Assembly: GCF_022605725.1 (NCBI RefSeq)
Contig: NC_065553.1
Coordinates: 1,674,001 to 1,738,000 of the forward strand
DNA length: 64,000 bases
From: Anthonomus grandis grandis
Lineage: Eukaryota; Arthropoda; Insecta; Coleoptera; Curculionidae
Direction of reading: 5' to 3'
Each line of letters starts with the position of its first letter. Position 1 is the stretch's first letter. Below are positions 54,734-64,000 of this stretch, in pieces. Position numbers and translations under genes: made by a program. The notes below the pieces were generated by a model. It saw only the letters and a program-made list of their open reading frames with translations. It had not been told where the DNA came from and did not search any database.

Positions 54734-56520
54734 CAGGGTGTCCCAACTCTATTTATCCACGAGTGAAAAACAAAGTGAAAAACAAAGTTTTCATTGTCAA
54801 TTAAGTTTTTTTAACTGGAAATCCCTGTATATTGTACCAAATTTTTACTCTGTTTTTAAATTCTACATCAACAATGTATAATACACGCAGATTGTATCAA
54901 ATTTCCTTATTTGACAATAGATTTGGAAGGTACTGGATCAGAAGGGACTTAAAGGGACAGGTTTATACTGAAGAGCTAAGCAATTTAGAGGATTTAAAAA
55001 ACGAAATTACCCGTGCTTGTAGAACAATTCCGAAAGAAGTATTAAGAAGCACGTGTACCACCCAAGCAACATACGATGGTTAAATAAACGTTTATTTTTG
55101 ATTGAACTTCAACTATAAATATCGGATAAAATGTCCGCATGATATACGCTGAGTAATTTAATATTATCTTAATATTACGTTCATGTTTTATTCACGTTTA
55201 ACAAGAAGGTTTATTACATGTTAATATTATATAATTATTATTTAAAAAAAATTTATGAAATGCGTTTAATGGAATAATTTTTTTTTAAATAACCTTACTA
55301 CCAATGTCACATATTTTTTTTAAATTTAAAGATATATTTTATGCATCAGGGGGCATTTTTTGACGTACAAAGAAAAAAATACACCACTGCATTTTTCTAA
55401 AATAAATATTATTTTTTAAATCATTGTTTAATTTTGAGCAAATTTGTATTCTTGGATTTTTTTTATTTGTATATCTTGGTATAAATTGTTTCATACACGT
55501 TAATGCATTTCCTATTTTTTTCTAGATTTCGTTGTGTATGATATTTTATTATTACACTATAAGATACATACGTGTATGAAAAGTATATCGTATACTAGTG
55601 GCAGTGGAATATATAGGTCATTTTGTCACATATTTGAGGTGTAAAGACTTGCTATGTAAATCCCGCCATTTTTTTTCAATGCCAAAATTTTTCTCCTTGT
55701 GTAAACAGAATCGTATATGATATACCTATATTCTACATTTTGATAAATATACCTTGACCATATACGGTTGATAAACATACCAATAGTTTTAATTTGAAAA
55801 CTGTATTTTTGAACCTAGATAATGAAAAGTTGTCTAGAACCAAAAACAAGTGAAATTTTTTCAAAACTTAATGAAATGAATCTTAAAAAAATGGAATTTT
55901 CACTTATTTGTGATAAAAAAATGGCACAACGACTGCAATTTTTATAGCAATACACTTTGCTTTAGAGAAATAAAATCCGTTTTTCATTAACCCTCACCTT
56001 ATCCCTCCACATACCTTACCAGTAAGAAATTGTTTTCAAAAATCATACGCATAAAGTATATAGTAGTAATTGAGTTTAAAAACTAGATATATAAATCCCT
56101 TGTTAATTATTTAAAATGCCAAAATTTTCTCCCTTTTCTTAACTAAATGGTATATGATATACGTATATTCTACAGTTTAATAAATATACATTTAACGATA
56201 ATATTATATGTGTTGCTTGGGCATTTATAAAAAGATACGAACTTTATCAAACCGAGAACCGTCAGCAGTTTGAATATTAACTATAAGTTTTTTAAAAATT
56301 ATTTTAGTGTTATAATTGTTTTTAAGTGTTTTGATAGTAGATTGAATAAGAATTAATTAATATCACCATAATAAGCAATTAACACAAAACCATCAATATT
56401 TGACATATAGTGTATTATACATTTCTTATGTAGAATTAAATGAAGAGTAAAAATTTGGTAAAATATAATACAGGGCGTTTCATTTAAAAAACTTACTTGA
56501 CAATGAGAACTATGTTTTTA
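54734..56520 (+). mobile_element. DD41D element relic interrupted by a CCAAGCAACA element
   Basis: Starts CAGGGTGTCCCAACTC after TA. An AACTTAATTGACAATGAAAAC block (inverse, about 54795-54815) matches AACTTACTTGACAATGAGAAC at 56490, so pieces of both ends survive. Coding text 54897-55058: SLFDNRFGRYWI (then a deletion), LKGQVYTEELSNLEDLKNEI, TRACRTIPKEVLRSTC; after the insertion it resumes near 56225 as FIKRYELYQT and NRQQFEY. These are C-terminal DD41D transposase sequences. The catalytic boxes are deleted. Confidence 0.6.
55061..56221. mobile_element. CCAAGCAACA-ended non-autonomous element, copy 2
   Basis: The best-defined copy: left end CCCAAGCAACATACGATGGT, right end ATTATATGTGTTGCTTGGG, giving TIRs of about 10-12 bp with perfect outer CCCAAGCAAC. 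Length 1161 bp. It interrupts the reading frame of a DD41D transposase relic. Inside are the family blocks described for 10416-11990 and a duplicated GTATATGATATACCTATATTCTAC / GTATATGATATACGTATATTCTAC motif. No ORF. Target-site duplication unclear. Confidence 0.7.
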
Positions 56521-58689
56521 AGACACTATACATTTTTCAATACTGTCAACAAAATTAGTTTTTCCAAACAAACAGTTTTTATTGTATATTCTTGAAAATC
56601 ACTGCAGATTATGTTAGGTGCCATTTATGAAACAGAAATATGGACTACTCTACTTACTTTCAACTACTTCTAATTTAAATCTTTAATCGCTTACATTTTT
56701 CACAATATCTTGCAAATGGTACATAATGTGTATCTTTATAATTTTTCCTTTTGTCGATCTTTTTTTTAGGAAATTAGTTTAATTCTTTTAATTAGCGAAA
56801 GTAACAGGCACCGTAACATGGCCTATTTCTTTTTCTTTACGTGTCTAATGTTTTGTTTTTAGATCCTAAATAATGCCCTCGAAGACAACCGAACTTAGCG
56901 ATTTTTTCATTTCTCGCTTTTCCTACTTCAGTTCTTTTACCATAGATATAAGCTCTGCGAGATCTTATCTATCCAACCCTCTCTTCTTTTCTTGTCGTTG
57001 GTCATCATTATTCTTTTTATTTGTAATATTTTTTGCTGCGCTAGAAGCTGAATTTTGCACCTCTTTGTCCTTGCTAGCGAGGGATAAATCATAAAACCTG
57101 GTACTCAAAAGAAATAAAACACTCAATACTTACACAAAAAGGTCATTACGGATATTGAAAAAGTAATAAAGTGATATTGACAATCCTCTTCAAATGAAAA
57201 TTTAATTGACTTAGATCCCCTGGTGGATTTCTCCGGCTAAAAACAGGAGGTTTTCTCTGTTCCCATGCGATCTTTTAGTCGATATTTATTATACAACGAA
57301 TGTTTCCATCGCATAATTGTCTTCCATAAAATCCTTTATAATAAGAGAAATATTTACTAACGACCCCAAGAACAATTTTTTCTTTAGTTGGCGCTCACAA
57401 AGTGTAACAGGAAAAATCGTCGTTTCTGCTGACATTACTATTATTACAGCCTCTGGGACGTCGAAAATGAGACCAATCAAATTATCGCCACTCTTTCCTC
57501 CTCCTCCTCCTCCCACACCCTCATGCCCCAGGGCCCTTTTTCTCTCTCTCCACGGCAAATGTGTTATGACAACTTTTATTTGTTCGACAAATTTCTCCGT
57601 TCCAATTACAGTTCCCCCGTTAACTTTAATGGAAAGAATTTTTAGGCTGTTTTTCACGAGATTTTTATGTACTTTTCGAAGTCGACTTTATGGCCCGGAC
57701 GCTTTTCCTGTTTTCGTTGACACGAAGACGATGATAAAAGTTTGACAGTCGAGTCACCGCGAGAGTTTCACGGGGGGGTTATTTATCGATGGGGAACACG
57801 GAACGGCTGGAAACGACACCGTTTGCCTATTACCATTTCATTTTCCGATTGCCCTTTAAAGGGATATTGGATAAATACATCTATCATTTGACCTATACAT
57901 CTATAAATTCGGATAATAACACCTTTAGATAGCTTTCGTTTAAAAAAAATAAACATCAAGTGTGTTCTTGAAGAAAATTCTTCTTTTTCTTCAGGGAAAA
58001 ACATGACAAGCCCACGCTCTTTACACCTAGACCTAATGTGAAACCAAGATGACTCATTAGCATTTCCAAGTTTTTTGAGTTCTCTAGAAATTCATCAAAA
58101 TCCTTAGGTAAACTTCTGGTTCATGTCAGTACCTTCAATAAACAGAATACATTGATCAATAAGTCGTTTTTCAAGAGTGAATCCGGAGTTTCCTTTATTG
58201 CCATTTAAGATCTCATCTATGGCCACGAATATCCAGGTAAAATTTTCTTCGAGAGGTTTGGGTATTCTACATGGAACTTCTTCATTTTATTAAGATAAGG
58301 ACGAGATAAGGTATTCTCGTGTAACATCACGAGAAAGGCAAATATGACTACGTCTCTATCTAGAACAATTTTATGATGAACTCATTTTGTGGATCTGTTT
58401 TACCAGAAGACGTAATGTCTACGATTTATGATGATAATTGTGATGTTTGTTAGTGACAAGTGAGTATACGTTTTATATTTGTACGATTTTGTGTTAAATA
58501 GAATTAAATTCTCTTGGTATTCCAGCTAACAAAGCAAATCAGCTGTTTTTGGCGGATTTTAGTGAATTAATAAGACATAGAAAAAGTGGCTCATTGACAT
58601 TTTTAAGTTCTTTAGTTTTTGTTGGTGAGGTTCTAAATATCCATCAAGATTCCTTAGTGACCTTCTGACCCTAGTTCCAGCGACGAAAT
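56521..58689. other. Unannotated stretch with a GC-rich island
   Basis: No gene supported. 57410-57830 is GC-richer, with a CTCCTCCTCCTCCTCCC tract and TCACCGCGAGAGTTTCACGG. Overlapping ORFs of 122 and 142 codons on opposite strands cover it but neither resembles a protein family, and the minus-strand one is not an Ig exon. As the upstream intron of the Sidestep-like gene it may hold regulatory DNA. Confidence 0.3.
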
Positions 58690-61600
58690 CCATTCATTAA
58701 TTATTTAAGGCATTTGAAAAATTTTATTTAAGATTAAGTCTCAATTGCCTTAAATAATAAATCAATTTATTTCTATTTAAAAATTTAAGTTTAAATTTAT
58801 TTTACAATTCCAAGCAGTTAATTTTTGTTAAGATTTGTTAATTTTTAATCATTTTAATTGAGAATATGTCTCAACTGTCAGGAAAAATGTATTAATTTAT
58901 AGTTAACGTTTAAATTAAAATTGTCTTTCAATTCCAGGCAATTGAAGATTTTTAATTAATATTGAGCCTCAACTGCCCTCAATGCAAAATTTATTTAGGA
59001 ATTCCTCGCAGCTGAATTTTTAAAGATTTTCTTAATTTTAATCATTTTAATTAAAAATATGTCTCGTAATTAATTATTTTTTAATAGACGATTAAGTTAA
59101 CATTTATTTTTCAATTCCCTGAAGTTAAAATTTTTTAGATTTTTTAAATTTTAATCATTTTAATTAAAAATATGTCTCCACTGCCTGGAAAAATTTATTA
59201 ATTAATAATTAACGTAATTGTTTTTCAATTCTAAAAATTTCAATAATTTTAATTATGATTAAGTGTCAACTGCCTCAGATAATTAAATAATTAACTTTTA
59301 ATTGAAGTTTAAGTTCAAATTTGTTTAACAATTTCTTGCAGTTGAATTTTATAATTAGTTTAAATAGAAATACATCTCAACTGCCTGGAAAAATTTATAA
59401 ATTTATAATTATCGTTAAAAATTAAATATAAATCAATTCCAGGCATTTGAGGATAATTCCGGGCATTTGATGATTTTAATTAAGATTAAGCGTCAACTGC
59501 TTGATATAATTAATTTATTTATTAAGGCATTTTAGCATTTAGCATTTTTTATTTATTTAGGCATTTTAGTTGAGCTTCAACTGCCTTAGATAAATAATTA
59601 ATTAATTAAGTTTTAATTGACGTTGGACTAAAAATTAATTTTTAATTATAGGCAGTTAAATTTTTTAAGATTTTTTTATTGTTGCCTTGAAAACTTTATT
59701 AATTTTTAATAAACGTTTAAATTGAAATTGTTTTTTAATTCCAGCCATTTAAGAAATTTTAATTAAGATGAAGCCTCAACGGCCAGAAATAATTAATTAA
59801 TTTTCAATCGTTTCAAAGTTTGTTTGTTTAATTTCTTGCATTTGAAATTTTAAGATTTTTAAAATTTGAATCTTTTTAATTAAAATTATGTCTCAACTAC
59901 CTGGAAAAATTCTAATTAATTAAATAATTCTAATTAATTAACTCTTAATAAATTAAAATTAATAATTTGAACTAAGTTTAAATAAAAATTGTTTTTCAAT
60001 TTCAGGCATTTGAAGAATTTTAATTAAGATTAAGCCTCAACTACCTGGAATAATAAAACTAGTTAAAATTTATTTTACAATTCCACATAGTTGAATTTTA
60101 ATTTAAAATTAAATTGTAAAAATAAATAAAAATCATTAATTTACAATCAACGTCTAAATTAAAATTGTTTTTTAATTCCAAGTATTTAAGGAATTAGGAT
60201 TAAGCCTTAACCTTAAAAGCTACAATTTAAGGCAGTTTTTTTTTAGATTTTTAAATTTCAAGTATTTTAATTAAAATTAAGCCTGAACTCCCTGGAATAA
60301 TTGATTAATTTATAATTAAGATTTAAATTAAAATTGTTTTTCAATTACATTTGAGGAATTTTTAATAATATTAAGTCTCAAATGCCTGTATTAATTATTT
60401 AATTTATTAATTACATTACAGGTAAAATTGTTTTACAACTCCAGGGAGTTGAGGCATTTTAATTAAAGTATACGTGTTATCTACCTAAAATGTTTTTCAA
60501 TTTCAGGCATTTAAAGAATTTTAATTAAGGTTAAGCCTCAACTGCCTGGAATAATTAATTAATTAATTTTTAATTCACGTTTAAGTTAAAAACTATTTTA
60601 CATTAATGATGATACAGGTAAAATTGTTATACAACTCCAGAGATTTGAGGCATTTTAATTAAAATTACGTCTTCTTTGCCTAAAATGATTTGTTAATTTA
60701 TAATTAACGTTTAAATTGGAATTGTTTATCAATTTCAAGCATTTAAGAAATTTTAATTAAGATTAACCCTCAACTGCCTGTAAAAATTAATGTAATAATT
60801 TTTAATTAAATTTTTAATTAATTTTTAATTGACGTTGGACTAAAAATTTATTTTTAGTTACAGGCAGTTAAATTTTTTAAGATTTCTTAAATTTTAATCA
60901 TTTTAATTAAACATATGTTTCAACTGCCTTAAAAACTTTATTATTTTTTAATTAACGTTTAAATTGAAATTGTTTTTTAATTCCAGCCATTTAAGAAATT
61001 TTAATTAAGATGAAGCCTCAACGGTTATAAATAATTTATTAATTATTTTTAATTGAAGTTTATATTCAAATTTATTGGTTGTTTAATTTCTTGCATTTAA
61101 ATTTTTTAAGATTTAAATCTTTTTAATTAAAATTATGTCTCAACTGCCTGGAAAAATTCTAATTAATTAACTCTTAATAAATTAAAATTATTAATTTGAA
61201 CCAAGTTTAAATAAAAATTGTTTTTCAATTTCAGACATTTGAAGAAGTCCCCAACTGCCTGGAATAATAAAATTAATTAATTAATTACTTTTTAATTGAC
61301 CTATAAGTTAAAATTTGTATATAGTTGAATTTTTTAAATTTTAATCTTAAATTAAAATGTAAAATTAAAAAAAATCATTAATTCACAATTAACGTCTAAA
61401 TTAAAATTGTTTTTTAATTCCAAGTATTTAAGGAATTAAGATTAAGCCTTAACTTAAAAAGCTACAATTTAAGGCAGTTTTTTTTTAGATTTTTAAATTT
61501 CAAGTATTTTAACTAAAATTAAGCCTGAACTCCCTGGAATAATTAATTAATTTATAATTAAGATTTAAATTAAAATTGTTTTTCAATTACATTTGAGGAA

Positions 61601-62270
61601 TTTTTAATAATATTAAGTCTCAAATGCCTGTATTCATTATTTAATTTATTAATGACATTACAGGTAAAATTGTTTTAGGCATTTAAGGAATTTTAATTAA
61701 GGTTAAGCCTCAACTGCCTGGAATAATTAATTAATTAATTTTTAATTCACGTTTAAGTTAAAAATTATTTTACATTAATGATGATACAGGTAAAATTGTT
61801 ATACAACTCCAGAGATTTGAGGCATTTTAATTAAAATTACGTCTTCTTTGCCTAAAATGATTTATTAATTTATAATTAACGCTTAAATTTAAATTGTTTT
61901 TCAATTTCAGGCATTTGAGGAATTTTAATTAAGCTTAAGCCTTAACTGCCTGGAAAAATTAATAAATTAATTTTTAATTGAAGTTTAAGTTACAATTTGA
62001 GGTAGTTTTTTTTTTAGGTTTTTTTAATTTCAAGCATGTGTCAACTGTCTTGAAAAATTCACTAACTTATAATTAACGTTTAAATAAAAATTGATTTTCA
62101 ATTTCAGGCATTTGAGGAATTTTAATTAGGATTAAGCCTCAACTACCTAAAATAATTAATTAATTGAAGTTTAACTTAAAATTTAATTTACAATTCCAGG
62201 CATTATTTTTTTTTAGCATTTATTTTTTTTTAGCATTTTTATTAAAATTATGTCTCGGAAAAAATTTTTT
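58690..62270. repeat. Stem-loop satellite array with higher-order repeat
   Basis: About 30 units, typically 85-145 bp, of the form TTTCAATTCCAGGCATTTGA, GGAATTTTAATTAAGATTAA, GCCTCAACTGCCTGGAATAA, then ATTAATTA-rich linker and TTAATT-ACGTTTAA-TTAAAA. The core is self-complementary (CCAGGCATTTGAGG with CCTCAACTGCCTGG). A higher-order period is visible: GACGTTGGACTAAAAATT recurs at 59619 and 60831 (1212 bp), GCCTGAACTCCCTGGAATAA at 60281 and 61523 (1242 bp), AAGCCTCAACGG near 59773 and 61013. No ORFs or terminal repeats. Probably noncoding satellite in the upstream intron. Confidence 0.85.
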
Positions 62271-64000
62271 AACATTTTGAGCCTAACAGTACTGAATTTT
62301 TAAATTTCTCTTTCTCTATAAATGATTTAGGTCTTTAAATAGAGCTAAAGATTCCAACATACCAAGATATTCAGGAATTCTTAATTATTCAGTTTGATTC
62401 AATAAAATTTTACTAATTTGGATATTCAACCGTTTTTTGCTTTGGTGCACTCTTTCAATTAATAAAATTCATCGTTGAATGAATCGTTTTTGACAGTGAA
62501 TTATGAGTTACTGTCTCAGGATACTATGAATCTCATTTCCAGTAATATTGTTCGTTACGAAGTGCGGTTTCTTTTGCAAGAAAACACTTTATTACCATGT
62601 AAACTGATATAGAATCTGCAGGAGATGATATTTCTTTTATTTACACGAAAACCTTGCATCGTACGAAAGAAAAGCAGGTAATTAAAAATGCACCAAACTG
62701 AATAAGAGAATTAATTTAAGAAAAATGAATTTTTATTTTTAGAAATAAAGATGGAAAAATGGTTTAATTTTTCATGTCTATATCCGCATTTCAAACTAAG
62801 ACATCTTGTTATAGTATATATGGAATGTCTATATGTCTAAATATAAAAATGTCTATTATGTTTCTTGATACTACATATATTATCCTTATCTCAGTCTGAC
62901 GTAACAGTGGCAGGACAGTAAGTTGTACCCGAAAGACACAATTTCCAGAATATTCAAAGATGCAAATAAAAAGATCTCCAAATTGAATAAAGATTATTTT
63001 TAGTTGAATCACCCAGTATTTTCAAATCCATATTGCTTATCATATAAACTACACACTCACATGTTTTTAGGAAGAGCGTAAAAAAAGACAATTTTTACAG
63101 TCATAAATCATGGAAAATCATTATTCTGATATCCGATTCGATCGTCATAATAAAATTCGGGCGCCTCGGAATCACATAAAATAAACAACTAATAAATAAA
63201 ATATACCGCTGAGGTCGTAAAAATTTGTTTATATTTGGCCAACTCGTCACGTCACAGAGAGAAATAAAATTAATGAGGGATACTCACGAAATAAAATACT
63301 TAATAAAAACGCCGGCATATGTTCATGGATTCAAATGCAAAATTCTGCTTTATTACTGAAATAAATATAAAATTCTTGATGGCAAAGCCTGTATATAATT
63401 AAATTAAATTAGCTAAAAGTAACATAACAGGATCAAGTTTAATTAGCCATAATTATACGCTAAAATCAATTATTTGTATACTTAGCATTTATTATTATCA
63501 GATGACCCAATATTATAATCTAGGTACTATGTACTTTCTCTAGATAATCTAGATACAAGATCTCAGTGCTGTAAAGGCGCGTGGAGTGTAAAGTGACGCT
63601 TTGATAGGTTGCATTTAACTTAATATTTACCGCAAATAGTTCATGCCATCTGGCAGCCTAAGCATCCAGTAAACCCAACACTCTGTTATTGCTTTGATCT
63701 TATTATCGTCAATCGATAAAATTGGACACCACAGTTTACACTTCAGGCGTATTACTTTACACACTTTTAAAATCTAAAATTATTTTTTTTAATTAATAGC
63801 CAACTTTTACCCTGCATATTAAATATACAAATGTATATGATATGATCATGGCGATCATCTGTTTTCATATCCAGAAAAAAAAATTATAATGAAATATTGG
63901 ATAAAATAAGCTTTTCGAAACATCCATAAATATGTTATGTCGTCCATAAAAGCTAAAAAAAAAAATGATGAAAGTCGTGGGGATTATAAAATCTTTAATG
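62271..64000. other. Unannotated stretch to window end
   Basis: AT-rich sequence without recognised exon, element or repeat. No minus-strand segment with the expected preceding half Ig domain of the Sidestep-like gene was found. Confidence 0.35.

Noticed and set aside
57289..57745. Overlapping frames of 122 and 142 codons on opposite strands
   Set aside because: Low-complexity Gly/Pro runs from a CTC repeat, no domain, no Ig signature, no splice sites fitting the host gene.
58690..62270. CRISPR-like interpretation of the regular array
   Set aside because: Units diverge throughout, with no constant repeat and unique spacers, and the DNA is eukaryotic.
52268..64000. Expected upstream Ig exon of the Sidestep-like gene
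   Set aside because: No minus-strand segment with an Ig B-strand Cys and C-strand Trp between splice signals was seen; it probably lies beyond the window.

Overview
The window looks like AT-rich insect nuclear DNA. One host gene is recognisable, on the minus strand, and almost everything else is intronic sequence filled with transposable elements and repeats. The host gene is an immunoglobulin-superfamily cell-surface receptor of the Sidestep type. Five exons (52123-52267, 36690-36820, 30424-30583, 2107-2264 and 1667-1802, in transcription order) have canonical GT/AG sites and matching phases, and join into one open frame of 730 nt. They cover the end of one Ig domain and two further complete Ig domains. 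The introns between them are about 15.3, 6.1, 28.2 and 0.3 kb. The gene runs off the low-coordinate side and probably off the high-coordinate side too. The species cannot be fixed from this window. An insect, possibly a beetle, is inferred from the Sidestep-type gene and the mix of element families.

Layout. 0-2.7 kb: last two exons seen, a Penelope-type inverted remnant and a tandem duplication. 2.9-7.3 kb: decayed RT fragment, a hammerhead-like motif, a DD41D mariner-like relic and a BEL/Pao pol relic. 8-14.4 kb: decayed repeats, a CCAAGCAACA-ended element, and a GC-rich element with terminal inverted repeats (TIRs). 14.4-20.3 kb: a MULE transposase gene (FLYWCH, DDE, SWIM) split by a non-LTR retrotransposon with an open 951-codon endonuclease-RT frame. 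21.7-23.2 kb: a near-perfect 1.5-kb foldback. 24.6-30.0 kb: a three-level nest, with a 5'-truncated non-LTR inside a Tc1 (DD34E) element inside a DD41D element. 31.7-36.6 kb: a DD41D element with TIRs of about 560 bp, and a second foldback. 37.9-42 kb: decayed RT pieces. 43-46.7 kb: a satellite and a GACCTTGACTT-rich minisatellite split by another non-LTR element. 46.7-48.8 kb: a truncated Penelope-like RT with poly(A) and a 42-bp inverted duplication. 50-54 kb: tandem repeats around the first exon seen. 54-56.5 kb: an endonuclease relic, and a DD41D relic interrupted by a second CCAAGCAACA element. 58.7-62.3 kb: a 3.5-kb array of stem-loop-forming units with a higher-order period of about 1.2 kb.

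The five exons belong to one product; all other coding sequence is selfish and mostly broken. The features most worth following are the chimeric Tc1-RT open frame, the recurring shells of TA-flanked CAGGG ends in several unrelated elements, the hammerhead-like motif, the stem-loop satellite with apparent covariation, and the Penelope copy bounded by an inverted copy of its own sequence. All calls were made by eye, without database searches.
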